NCBI GenBank assembly: GCA_026387665.1 | Contig: JAPLLG010000008.1 | Coordinates: forward strand, 186,001-250,000 | DNA length: 64,000 bases | Direction of reading: 5' to 3' | From: Nitrospirota bacterium | GTDB taxonomy: Bacteria > Nitrospirota > Nitrospiria > Nitrospirales > Nitrospiraceae | In this document: in pieces, positions 33,629-42,147 of the stretch | How the letters are laid out: each line of letters begins with the position of its first letter | Numbering within the stretch: the stretch's first letter is position 1 | The notes under the pieces: generated by a model | Told to the model about the DNA's origin: nothing | What the model saw: the letters and a program-made list of their open reading frames with translations, nothing else | Databases searched by the model: none | Program-made: the position numbers and the translations under genes

Positions 33629-35806
33629 ATGGTGTACGAAACCGTCACAGATCTTGACCAGTTGCTGGATCGGATCAAGAGTTATGCCGCCGATGCCGAT
33701 CTCGGGCTAGTCCGCAAGGCCTACGAATTCTCTGCGAAAGCGCATGAAGGGCAGCGGCGCCGGTCCGGAGAACCCTACCTGCAACATCCCATCGCGGTCG
33801 CCGGAGTCCTCACCTCGCTTAAAACGGATGTGACCGCCATCGTCGCGGGCCTCCTGCACGATACCCTGGAAGATACGGTCGCCACAGCTGACGAACTTGA
33901 AAGAGAGTTCGGCAAGGATGTGCTGCATCTGGTCGACGGGGTGACCAAGATCGGCAAGATCACGTTCCGGAGCTATGAAGAGAAGCAGGCGGAGAATTTC
34001 CGCAAGATGTTGCTCTCGATGGCGGACGACATCCGGGTCGTCCTCATCAAGCTCGCCGACCGGCTCCACAACATGCGCACCTTGGAACATCTCGGCGCAG
34101 CCAAGCGGCAGGAGATTGCCCAGGAGACGCTGGAGATCTATGCGCCGCTGGCCAATCGCCTCGGGATCGGGTGGGTAAAGAATGAGCTGGAAGACCTCTG
34201 TCTCAAGCATCTCAAGCCGGATATCTACGAAATGCTGCGTACCCGCGTGGCGAAACGGGATGAGGATCGGCAGCAGTACATCGATGAAGTCAGCCAGCTT
34301 GTGCAGAAGGCCATGCAGGAGAACGGGTTGGCCGGAGAAGTGTACGGCCGCCCCAAGCACCTCTATGGCATCTATCAAAAGATGAACAAGCAGTCGATTA
34401 CGTTCGAAGAGGTCTATGATCTGACGGCGCTGCGGATCGTGACGGATCTCAAGATGAACTGCTACGCCGTGCTGGGCGTGATCCATTCCCTCTGGCGGCC
34501 CGTGCCGGGGCGCTTCAAAGATTACATCGCGATTCCGAAGTCCAATCTCTATCAGTCGCTTCACACGACGGTGGTGGGCCCGAAGGGGGAGCACGTCGAG
34601 TTCCAGATTCGCACGGAGGACATGCATCGCATCGCCGAGCACGGCATCGCGGCGCACTGGAAGTATAAGGAGCAGGGACAGGTCGCCGATCGTGACAGCA
34701 AGGCGTTCGGCTGGCTCCACCAGTTCGTCGAGTGGCATGAGGATTTGTCGGATAACCGGCAGTTCATGGACTCGGTGAAGCTCGATCTCTTCCACGACGT
34801 GGTCTATGTGTTCACGCCGAAAGGGATCGTGAAGGAGTTGCCGAAGGGATCGACCCCCGTCGATTTTGCTTTCGCGATTCATACCGAGGTCGGAGACCAT
34901 TGCGTCGGGGCCAAGGTGGACGGGAAGATCGTGCCGCTCAAGCATGAGCTGGCCAGCGGCGATACGGTCGAAATTCTGACCTCGCCTACGCAAACGCCGC
35001 ACAAGGACTGGCTGAAGTTCGTCCGCACCTCGCGCGCGAAGACCAAGATCAAACATTGGATCAAGCTTGAAGAGCAGACGCGGAGCGTTGAGATCGGCCG
35101 CCGGTTGCTGGAGTCAGAGTTCCGCCGTCATGGCATGGCGCCGGCTCAGATGTTCAAGTCGGCAGAGCTGTTGGAGGCGGCCCGTCAATCGGGATTCGAC
35201 AGCACCGAGGAATTGACCGCCGCCGTGGGCTTCGGCAGCGTGGCGACCTCACAGGTCATCGGCAAACTCGTCCCGCCATCCGGCACGCAGGAGCCGGTTC
35301 AGGAACGTCCCGTCGCACACAAACTGGTGGGAGGGAAGAGCGACGGCACCGGGGTGCAGGTCAAGGGATCGCGCGACCTGCTCATGCAGTTGTCGCGCTG
35401 TTGTCATCCCGTGCCTGGCGATCGCATCCTCGGCTATATCACGCGAGGGCGCGGCCTGACGATCCATGCTGTCGACTGTCCGAACCTTGTGGCGCTGGAC
35501 TATGATAAAGAGCGGCTAGTTGAAGTGGAGTGGGACTCGGCCACACCCGGCACCCATTCTGTCAAAATGTCCATTGTGGCCGTCGATAAGACCGGGGTGC
35601 TGGCGAATGTGTCCTCTGCGATTGCGGCTTGCCACGCCAACATCAGCCGCGCCGAGATTACGACGCGGGAGGATCAGAAAGCTGAGCTGGATTTCGTCGT
35701 AGAAGTGTCAGGCACCCAGCATCTCGATCAGGTGCTAAAAGCCGTCGAACGGGTGGATGGCGTCATTACCGCGAGAAGATTACGGGCCTGGCAGGAACGA
35801 TCCTAG
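33629..35806 (+). CDS. rel: Bifunctional (p)ppGpp synthetase/hydrolase
   Basis: A 725-residue Rel/SpoT protein. The hydrolase domain retains its HD site (VAGLLHDTLEDTVATAD, near residues 73-89) and HNMRTLEHL. The synthetase domain has RFKDYIAIPKSNLYQSLHTT, then FQIRTEDMHRIAEHGIAAHW. TGS (VYVFTPKGIVKELPKGSTPV), a conserved-cysteine region (LSRCCHPVPGD) and a C-terminal ACT domain follow. Both active sites look intact, so it can make and degrade the stringent-response alarmone. The TAG stop is the anchor of a family A repeat. Confidence 0.95.
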   Translation: MVYETVTDLDQLLDRIKSYAADADLGLVRKAYEFSAKAHEGQRRRSGEPYLQHPIAVAGVLTSLKTDVTAIVAGLLHDTLEDTVATADELEREFGKDVLHLVDGVTKIGKITFRSYEEKQAENFRKMLLSMADDIRVVLIKLADRLHNMRTLEHLGAAKRQEIAQETLEIYAPLANRLGIGWVKNELEDLCLKHLKPDIYEMLRTRVAKRDEDRQQYIDEVSQLVQKAMQENGLAGEVYGRPKHLYGIYQKMNKQSITFEEVYDLTALRIVTDLKMNCYAVLGVIHSLWRPVPGRFKDYIAIPKSNLYQSLHTTVVGPKGEHVEFQIRTEDMHRIAEHGIAAHWKYKEQGQVADRDSKAFGWLHQFVEWHEDLSDNRQFMDSVKLDLFHDVVYVFTPKGIVKELPKGSTPVDFAFAIHTEVGDHCVGAKVDGKIVPLKHELASGDTVEILTSPTQTPHKDWLKFVRTSRAKTKIKHWIKLEEQTRSVEIGRRLLESEFRRHGMAPAQMFKSAELLEAARQSGFDSTEELTAAVGFGSVATSQVIGKLVPPSGTQEPVQERPVAHKLVGGKSDGTGVQVKGSRDLLMQLSRCCHPVPGDRILGYITRGRGLTIHAVDCPNLVALDYDKERLVEVEWDSATPGTHSVKMSIVAVDKTGVLANVSSAIAACHANISRAEITTREDQKAELDFVVEVSGTQHLDQVLKAVERVDGVITARRLRAWQERS

Positions 35807-35933
35807 TCGGATGCTGAAAAAACCCACCAGCGGCGTTCTCGCCTCGAAAGCATCCTGAACATAGCCCAGAGGCTACGCCTCCGGTGCTTTCATCGGCTGC
35901 GGCCTTGCTGGATGAGCTTTTTGAGCATCCTGC
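35804..35933 (+). repeat. Family A palindromic element, anchored at the rel TAG
   Basis: It starts at TAG, then TCGGATGCTGAAAAAACCC, and ends GAGCTTTTTGAGCATCCTGC. The middle stem is GAAAGCATC/GGTGCTTTC and the inner hairpin has TAGCC/GGCTA, both changed from other copies with pairing kept. Confidence 0.85.
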
Positions 35934-35947
35934 ATAAAGATAGTTCG

Positions 35948-36409
35948 TCAGGGAACCTTGAATTGTAACTTCGATCCCCTCTGCAACTTCAAACTCTCCG
36001 CTCTGCCTCCCGCGAGTTCCAGGACATAGAGCGACTCGTCATTCGGACGATATTGCGGGCAACTGTCGTCCTGTCTCGTGCAGATCGGGACGTTCGACTC
36101 GATGTGGACGATCTGCTTCTTGTCGTTCATCCAAATAATGTCGAGCGGGATCTTGGTGTTCTTCATCCAGAAGGTCCAGGGCTGCGCTTGGAGGAACGTG
36201 AAGAGCATGCCGCGGTCGGCGCCGAGGTGTGTGCGGTACATCAAGCCTTCTGCGCGTTTCTGGGGCGTGTCTGCCAGCTCCGCATGGATGATGGCGCCGC
36301 CTGGGAGGGTAATCGGGATCAGGCCTGCCGGAACCTGGTCGGGTCCAGCCTGTGTGGAGCCAGGGAAGAAGAGGAGCAGGATGAAGAGCGCCGCGAGTCG
36401 TCGTTGCAT
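35948..36409 (-). CDS. Exported DUF192 protein
   Basis: A 153-residue protein with a signal peptide (LAALFILLLFFPGSTQAG). The body is a DUF192 domain: AELADTPQKRAEGLMYRTHL, RGMLFTFLQAQPWTFWMKNT, IPLDIIWMNDKKQIVHIE and the terminal VLELAGGRAESLKLQRGSKL. The family is widespread and small, of uncertain biochemical role. Two cysteines (CTRQDDSC) could form a disulfide. It is convergent with rel, separated by the family A element. Confidence 0.88.
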   Translation of the reverse strand: MQRRLAALFILLLFFPGSTQAGPDQVPAGLIPITLPGGAIIHAELADTPQKRAEGLMYRTHLGADRGMLFTFLQAQPWTFWMKNTKIPLDIIWMNDKKQIVHIESNVPICTRQDDSCPQYRPNDESLYVLELAGGRAESLKLQRGSKLQFKVP

Positions 36410-36554
36410 CGCGGCATCCTATCGGCCAGTCGGAGATGAGTCAAGCTGGGGGCCGCACGGTGGCAGGGGGCCATTGGCAATATTGGCCGGGGGTATCTTG
36501 CAATCACATTGTTGCCTATGCGATCCTCGGCTAACTTACGCAAGGGAGGGGCCC

Positions 36555-36740
36555 ATGAAAGAGGTTCGGAAAGTTCATTACGTCAAAGGCGTGTTTGTGT
36601 GTCCGACGTGCCGACAGTCCTATGTGCAGGAAAAGTGGATCGAAGCCTGGCGGGTCCGTTGCCACAAGTGCGATTACCGCGGGGCCCTCACGGACGTCTC
36701 TGTCGAAGAGCGCATGGAAGAGGAAATCGTCCGTCGTTGA
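36555..36740 (+). CDS. Very small zinc-ribbon protein
   Basis: A 61-residue protein behind a strong GGGAGG site. FVCPTCRQSYVQ and VRCHKCDYRG give a CPxC-N(about 18)-CxxC zinc ribbon; the tail is acidic (SVEERMEEEIVRR). An open frame continues far upstream, but coding there is not supported. Zinc ribbons of this size bind nucleic acids or proteins. Function unknown. Confidence 0.65.
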   Translation: MKEVRKVHYVKGVFVCPTCRQSYVQEKWIEAWRVRCHKCDYRGALTDVSVEERMEEEIVRR

Positions 36741-36784
36741 ACCGGCGTCACGCCTGTGCACCGATTCCTGCTCCCTGTGAGTCG

Positions 36785-37420
36785 ATGTTGTCTGCTCGCA
36801 CCTCCATTTCACGACTCCGCTCCATTGGCTCGCTATTCCTCTGTGTCCTGCTTCTGGTACTGGGCATCGGCTCCGGCGAAACCTTCGCCGACGAGCCGGC
36901 CCAACTGGTGAAGGTCCTCGTGACCTATCATTCGTTGTCCGGCAATACCGAACGCATGGCTGAAGCGGTGGCCGAGGGCGCGAGAAGCGTGCTCGGCGCC
37001 GAGGTGCTGCTGAAACGGGTCGGCCAGGTGACGGCGGAGGATCTGTTCTCCGCCGATGCGGTCGTGGTCGGTTCGCCGGTCTATTGGTCGAATATGTCGG
37101 GTGAGGTGAAGACCTTCTTCGATAACTGGCAGTTCAAGTTTGGCGTGTTCCCTGAATTCAAGATGAAGAACAAAGTCGGCGCGGCCTTTGCGACCGGCGG
37201 CCAGATTTCCAGCGGTAAAGAAGTGACGATGTTGACGATCCTTGCCGCGATGTTGGGGAATCAGATGATCGTCGTCAGCGGGGGCGGGGCCTTCGGTGCC
37301 TCTGCGACCACGGAAGGCGATAGCCCCGGCATCGACAACAAGGAATTGGCCGAGGCCAAGGCCTTAGGCTTGCGCGTCGCTGAAGTCGCGACAAGGTTCA
37401 AGGCCGGTTCGGTTAAGTAG
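36785..37420 (+). CDS. Exported flavodoxin/WrbA-type NAD(P)H:quinone oxidoreductase
   Basis: A 211-residue flavodoxin-fold protein. VLVTYHSLSGNTERMAEAVA is the FMN phosphate-binding loop, ADAVVVGSPVYWSNMSGEVK and AAFATGGQISSGKEVTML the WrbA-type isoalloxazine contacts, and VVSGGGAFGASATTEGDSPG closes the site. WrbA reduces quinones with two electrons and is normally cytoplasmic. Here the ATG at 36785 gives an N-terminal signal (LRSIGSLFLCVLLLVLGIGS, ending near TFADE), implying a periplasmic location. The Shine-Dalgarno sequence is weak, so the start is not certain. Confidence 0.82.
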   Translation: MLSARTSISRLRSIGSLFLCVLLLVLGIGSGETFADEPAQLVKVLVTYHSLSGNTERMAEAVAEGARSVLGAEVLLKRVGQVTAEDLFSADAVVVGSPVYWSNMSGEVKTFFDNWQFKFGVFPEFKMKNKVGAAFATGGQISSGKEVTMLTILAAMLGNQMIVVSGGGAFGASATTEGDSPGIDNKELAEAKALGLRVAEVATRFKAGSVK

Positions 37421-37580
37421 CGCCTCCGCCACATCTTTCTCTTTCCATTTGCATTCCCCGTGCAGTAATTAGTCGAATGCAATGTTCCTGCAACGTTTTG
37501 CTGCTTTGCTGCAAGGTCGAGCAGCCGATGAGAGAGGGGGCGATAACAGTGGCAAGCGATCCCCTATCTCGCACTAGGAA

Positions 37581-38321
37581 TCACGAGTAGTTCTCAAGCT
37601 TTTCAATGAGGTACTGACCAATTGTTAGGCAGAGAATTCTGCACACATGGGCAACCTTTTGTTCTGAAATGCCAGGATGGGCTCCTTCCTCGCTGAGGTA
37701 GCCATATACACCATCGATAAGTTTGTCTCTCTCATTTTTCTGAAGAAAGCAAACCGTTACCAAGTAGTTGCGAACCTTGAGAGGTTTGTCTAAATCTGGT
37801 TTTTCACTGCGTTGCTTTGCCAAATGCATTGCGATGTCATGCAATAATTGCTCGATGAAGTTTCGGGCCTGGGCAATCGAGGCATCCCATTTTCCGTCTG
37901 TATATAAGTCAATATTTTGCTTGAGATGATGGTGGAGGATATCCTGGGACAGGTAGGGGTTTCGCTCAATAATTGTTTCCAGTGCCGATCGCTCCTCGGT
38001 AATTGATACTGGACCAGCTTCAATCTTCCCATCAGTAACCGTAAACCCATCGGCGGTTAGTGCTGATTCTAGGTGTTCAAGAGATGTGCAGCTTGGTTCC
38101 TGTAGGATTGCTTGAGCGATGCTTTTGAGTGTTGTGAAATCTTTCCTTCTTGTCAGTTCTTTGAGGACCTCACCAGCTAGCTTTAGCTTAGAATATGATT
38201 CTGGCCTCTCTGCGAATAGCTCTGTTGGTACACCATGCTTTCCCAAGAAGTGATCAAGCTGAGGGCGAGTTTTGCTTGATAGGTGTTCAGCGAGGTAGCT
38301 GGTTGTTTTGTGATTAAACAT
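37581..38321 (-). CDS. Abortive-infection-like protein (Abi_C / HEPN-type C-terminus)
   Basis: A 246-residue protein in a patch visibly AT-richer than its neighbours, suggesting transfer. The N-terminal half (TRPQLDHFLGKHGVPTELFA) is unassigned. The C-terminal half resembles the Abi_C HEPN-like domain: YTDGKWDASIAQARNFIEQL, then GYLSEEGAHPGISEQKVAHV and a final helix. Such domains occur in lone defence or stress genes. No recognisable partner or nuclease Rx4-6H motif was confirmed. The assignment rests on fold-like pattern only. Confidence 0.6.
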   Translation of the reverse strand: MFNHKTTSYLAEHLSSKTRPQLDHFLGKHGVPTELFAERPESYSKLKLAGEVLKELTRRKDFTTLKSIAQAILQEPSCTSLEHLESALTADGFTVTDGKIEAGPVSITEERSALETIIERNPYLSQDILHHHLKQNIDLYTDGKWDASIAQARNFIEQLLHDIAMHLAKQRSEKPDLDKPLKVRNYLVTVCFLQKNERDKLIDGVYGYLSEEGAHPGISEQKVAHVCRILCLTIGQYLIEKLENYS

Positions 38322-38347
38322 ATTTAAAATGCCTCACGCCGAAATAC

Positions 38348-40171
38348 TTACAGCGTCTGTTCCAGCTGATCCACCATCTCGCTGATCGTATCGAACCCCG
38401 ATTGCCAGAAATCCTCAGAAGCCATATCGACTCCGACTTTGGCAAGAATGGTCTGCGGCGATTCCGATCCGCCAGTACTCAGCAGCTCCAGATATTTGGG
38501 CACGAACGAGGCTCCTTCTTTTTGATACATGCGATACAGTGCGAGGACCAGTAAGTTCCCGAAGCTGTAGGCGTAGCAATAGAAGGGGCTGGCAAAGATG
38601 TGGGGAATGGTCAGCCATTCCCATTGAAACTCTTCCGGGACCTTGATGCCTTTTCCGAACTGCTGCCGCACTTCTGCCAGATAGGTCTTGGCCAGATCCT
38701 TCACGGTCGCGCCCTGGGCGATCATCTCATGGGCCTGATTTTCAAATTGGACGAAATAGGCCTGCCGGAGAACCGTGGCGTAGATGTCGTCCAGCTGGTT
38801 GAGCAGGAGTCCCTGTCTCACCTTCTTGTCCCGCTCCTGGTTCATGAGGGCATCGGACAGGATGCGTTCCCCGAACACCGAGGCGGTTTCCGCCAGCGGG
38901 AGGGTGGAATGGAAGGTGAAGATGGAATGATGTTGCGCCAGCATGCCGTGGACGGCATGGCCGAGTTCATGGGCCATCGTGGCGATATCGCGCGCTTCGC
39001 CGGTGAAGTTCAGCAGCACGTAGGGGGTCATGCTGGGCACGACGCTGTAGCAATAGGCGCCCCCGATTTTCCCCGGTCTCGTCCGCGCATCGATATGGCG
39101 TTCATGCACCACCCGCTCCGCCAGGTCGGCTAGTTGCGGAGAAAATCCTCGATAGGCCTCCAGCACCATGTTGATGGCGTCCTGATAGCGATAGGATTTC
39201 TGCTCCGTGCGATGGGGCGCATAGATGTGGTAGCGGCTCATCGGCGTGATCTTGCAGAGGCGGGCCTTGATGCGGAAGTAGCGCTGGAAGATGCCCGCGT
39301 TTTTCTGACAGACCTTGAGGAGCGAGGCTACGGCTGCATCGGGAATGTCGTTGCCGAGGTTGCGGGTGGCAATCGGGCTGGTGAAGTGGCGCAGCTGAAG
39401 ATTCTCCGCCTTCCAGTCGTTGACCAGGGTCTTGTAGATCTCGCCCAGCAGGTCGTGCTGATCGGCATAGACACGGTAGAGCTCCCGATAGGCAGCTTCG
39501 CGCAGCCGTCCTTGCGCATGGCGCAGATAGGCCGTCAGCTCCTCGCGCGTCATCGTCTTTCGTTTGCCATTGACGGTGAGGGTGAAGGTGAAGGCGTTGG
39601 TCACGACGTCGTAGAGCGAATGGACGGCGCTACGGCCCGTGATGTTCTTGATGTTGACGATCTTCTCTTCCGGTTCAGAGAGCGTGTGAGGCTTGAACCG
39701 GCGGATGGTTTCGAGGTGGTACCGGAGCGTGCCGGTTCCGGCCATGAGCCGGCGCGCATTGTCCTCATCGACGCTTTGCCACCAGAGGTCGAAGAACACC
39801 AGGCGGTTCTGGAGCGCTGTGAGCCGCTCCTCGACCTTGTCCTTAAATGAGCGGGCGGCGAGGTCTTTCGTGTTTTCTGAAAACCAAAGATAGGCGTAGG
39901 CGCTGAGCTTGGACGAGGCAGCTGCGATGTTCTCACTGAGCGTCAGGAGCGGGTGGAAGACGGCTGTCTCCATGGTCGGACTGAACTGGGTTCGCGCCGC
40001 TTCGAATTGCGCTACCTGGGACTCGATCTTTGCCAGCAGGGTTTCAAAATGTTTGACCGGATTCTCTGCCAAATGGGAGAGGTCCCAGCGCTCGGCATAG
40101 GTGGATTTCTGCCGTTTCGGGGAAGCGGTCTTGCGCGAGGTCGACTTTTTCAGGCTGGTCTTCGCTGGCAT
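38348..40171 (-). CDS. pepF: Oligoendopeptidase F (M3 family)
   Basis: A 607-residue metallopeptidase. The zinc site reads MAHELGHAVHGMLAQHH, preceded by GKIGGAYCYSVVPSMTPYVL and followed by the downstream Glu in LPLAETASVFGERILSD. WEWLTIPHIFASPFYCYAYS is also typical of PepF. It degrades short peptides in the cytoplasm. AAGGAG lies properly before the ATG at 40171; the ATG at 40189 overlaps that site and is rejected. The N-terminal 25 residues are unusually Lys/Ser/Thr-rich. Confidence 0.93.
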   Translation of the reverse strand: MPAKTSLKKSTSRKTASPKRQKSTYAERWDLSHLAENPVKHFETLLAKIESQVAQFEAARTQFSPTMETAVFHPLLTLSENIAAASSKLSAYAYLWFSENTKDLAARSFKDKVEERLTALQNRLVFFDLWWQSVDEDNARRLMAGTGTLRYHLETIRRFKPHTLSEPEEKIVNIKNITGRSAVHSLYDVVTNAFTFTLTVNGKRKTMTREELTAYLRHAQGRLREAAYRELYRVYADQHDLLGEIYKTLVNDWKAENLQLRHFTSPIATRNLGNDIPDAAVASLLKVCQKNAGIFQRYFRIKARLCKITPMSRYHIYAPHRTEQKSYRYQDAINMVLEAYRGFSPQLADLAERVVHERHIDARTRPGKIGGAYCYSVVPSMTPYVLLNFTGEARDIATMAHELGHAVHGMLAQHHSIFTFHSTLPLAETASVFGERILSDALMNQERDKKVRQGLLLNQLDDIYATVLRQAYFVQFENQAHEMIAQGATVKDLAKTYLAEVRQQFGKGIKVPEEFQWEWLTIPHIFASPFYCYAYSFGNLLVLALYRMYQKEGASFVPKYLELLSTGGSESPQTILAKVGVDMASEDFWQSGFDTISEMVDQLEQTL

Positions 40172-40329
40172 AGATAATATCTCCTTCATCTCGCCTTCAC
40201 ATTATGCGGGCTCAGGATCATACCATTCTCGTTGACGAGGCCGGAGAAATTTTCTCTTGCCGAGTTCAGGGGAAATCTTCCATCTGCTCTGGCATCTCGG
40301 TATGATGCGCCAAGAGTAACGGAGATCTC

Positions 40330-40665
40330 ATGACCGACCAAGAACTCAATCGGGCCATTCAATATGTCACAGCCAGCACGTCCTATGGGCGAGACACGGT
40401 GGCCGATATCCTGACGACCGGCCTTGGTGAAATGACGACGCTCGCCACACACTCGTCGGAGCGGTTTGAGCGGGAGGTGCTGCTGGAATATGTCTGCCAA
40501 TGGACGATCAAACGGACGGGCCAGCCGGAACCGCTAGTCAGGGAGATTCTGGGCTACGCGAGCCGCTGGCTGGACGAAGTGTATGAGGAAATTTCCAAGC
40601 GCGAGCCGGAATCTCTCGGCCTGGCTTCGACTGATGATGACGACGACGGAGCGGAGCCAGTTTAG
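40330..40665 (+). CDS. Small acidic protein of unknown function
   Basis: A 111-residue helical protein starting MTDQELNRAIQYVTASTSYG and ending in an Asp-rich tail (STDDDDDGAEPV). No membrane segment, cysteine or recognised motif. A purine-rich AACGGAGA site is just upstream. It converges with the TPR gene, overlapping it by 4 nt. Confidence 0.6.
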   Translation: MTDQELNRAIQYVTASTSYGRDTVADILTTGLGEMTTLATHSSERFEREVLLEYVCQWTIKRTGQPEPLVREILGYASRWLDEVYEEISKREPESLGLASTDDDDDGAEPV

Positions 40666-40979
40666 GCGGGCAGCGAGCCAGTGAGCGATTCCAGACTCTT
40701 CGTGACCATCATGTCGCCGTTTTTTGTGGAGACGTCGATGCCGGTGGCGCAGACGGTTCGACATTCGTCGATTCGATCCAGCTTGTGCAGCGATTGGGCC
40801 AGAGCATAGTAGGCGGCTGAGTAGGTGGGCTTGACCGTGACACATTGCTGCAGGGCCTTGGCCGCCTCTTCGAAGTTCGCATCTTCCATATAGGCTTTCC
40901 CGAGCCCAAACCAGGCGACTTCGTCGGTCGGATCGATCTCCAGGACTTTTTTGAGCGGTTCGATGCGGCGATTCGCCAT
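40662..40979 (-). CDS. Small TPR protein
   Basis: A 105-residue protein with two to three TPR units (EVAWFGLGKAYMEDANFEEA, YSAAYYALAQSLHKLDRIDE). The ATG at 40979 directly follows a GGAGGG site; an upstream TTG at 40991 lies within that site and is rejected. It is likely a cytoplasmic adaptor. The stop overlaps the convergent neighbour by 4 nt. Confidence 0.75.
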   Translation of the reverse strand: MANRRIEPLKKVLEIDPTDEVAWFGLGKAYMEDANFEEAAKALQQCVTVKPTYSAAYYALAQSLHKLDRIDECRTVCATGIDVSTKNGDMMVTKSLESLTGSLPA

Positions 40980-41056
40980 GATTCCCTCCAAGTATATGTG
41001 ACGATAGCAGTGGCGAACGCTCGTTGTCTATGCAGTTTCCTGCATGCTACGATTCG

Positions 41057-41179
41057 GCAGGACGCTGAAAAAGTCTGCCAGCTTCGTGCTCGCGTCGCTC
41101 AACGCCTCAACGTACTGGAAGTACGCCTCGGCATCTCGCTCGCTGCGGCCTTGCGGGGCAGCCATTTTGAGCGTCCTGC
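41057..41179 (+). repeat. Family A palindromic element upstream of the deacetylase gene
   Basis: Ends GCAGGACGCTGAAAAAGTC and CATTTTGAGCGTCCTGC pair, with a compensated change (GATGCT to GACGCT, AGCATC to AGCGTC). The inner hairpin is CGTACT-GGA-AGTACG. Unlike most copies, it is not attached to a stop codon and precedes a gene by 23 bases, so it could affect that gene's translation or leader. Confidence 0.8.
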
Positions 41180-41202
41180 TGGGTAAGCAAGCTGGAGCAT
41201 TT

Positions 41203-42147
41203 ATGGGCAACACCGGACTCGTTTACGATCCACGCTATCTCGAGCACGATATGGGTGCAGGGCATCCTGAGTCGCCCAATCGGCTGCGTGCGATTATGCA
41301 GCAGCTGGAACAGAGCGGGACTGCGGCTCGGTTGACCAGGATTGAACCGAGAAAGGCGGAGGACGAATGGATTACGCAGATCCACGAGGCGTCCTATCTT
41401 GAGATGCTGAAGGCTGAGGCTCCGGCGACTGGGCGGGTCTCCCTCGATGCCGATACCTCCATGTCTCCCGGTTCCTTGACCGCTGCCTATCTGGCAGCAG
41501 GCGGGGCCTTGGCCGCCGTCGATGCCATCATGTCGAAAAAAGTCGATCATGTGTTCTGTGCGGTGCGGCCGCCGGGACACCATGCAGAGGCGGGGCACGC
41601 GATGGGCTTCTGTCTCTTCAATAATGTGGCGATTGCCGCGCGCTATGCGCAGAAGCGCTATGGGTTGAGCCGGGTTTTGATCGTCGATTGGGACGTGCAT
41701 CACGGGAATGGCACGCAGCATAGTTTTGAAGAGGACCCGTCGGTCTTGTTCTTCAGTACCCATCAGTTTCCCCATTATCCAGGCACGGGCCGCGCGACGG
41801 AGCGGGGCCGAGGGGCAGGGGAGGGGTTCACGATCAATGTGCCGATGGAAGCGGGGGAGGGCGATGAGGAGTACCGCGCCGTCTTTCAGAAAACGCTGGT
41901 CCCGGCAGCCGATGCCTTCAAGCCTGAATTCGTGATCATCTCAGCCGGTTTCGATGCCCATCAAGACGATCCGCTTGCGAGCATGGGGTTGACGGAAGAG
42001 GGCTACGAGGATCTCACCGGCATCGTGGCCGGCATTGCCAAGCGTCATGCAAACGGCCGCATCCTCTCGTCGCTCGAAGGCGGGTACCATCTGACATCCT
42101 TGGCTGCGTCGGTGGATCGTCACATCCAGGCTTTGTTAGCCGCATGA
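41203..42147 (+). CDS. Histone-deacetylase-family (AcuC/HDAC-like) protein
   Basis: A 314-residue class II HDAC-like amidohydrolase. The ATG at 41203 has GGAG before it and removes an upstream extension that would be translated from the repeat. Key sites: RPPGHHAEAGHAMGFCLFNN (tandem His charge relay), VLIVDWDVHHGNGTQHSF (zinc-binding Asp/His), SAGFDAHQDDPLASMG and SLEGGYHL. It probably removes acetyl groups from lysines or small amines. It overlaps the next gene by ATGA, so it is cotranslated with a pentaheme cytochrome. Confidence 0.92.
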   Translation: MGNTGLVYDPRYLEHDMGAGHPESPNRLRAIMQQLEQSGTAARLTRIEPRKAEDEWITQIHEASYLEMLKAEAPATGRVSLDADTSMSPGSLTAAYLAAGGALAAVDAIMSKKVDHVFCAVRPPGHHAEAGHAMGFCLFNNVAIAARYAQKRYGLSRVLIVDWDVHHGNGTQHSFEEDPSVLFFSTHQFPHYPGTGRATERGRGAGEGFTINVPMEAGEGDEEYRAVFQKTLVPAADAFKPEFVIISAGFDAHQDDPLASMGLTEEGYEDLTGIVAGIAKRHANGRILSSLEGGYHLTSLAASVDRHIQALLAA

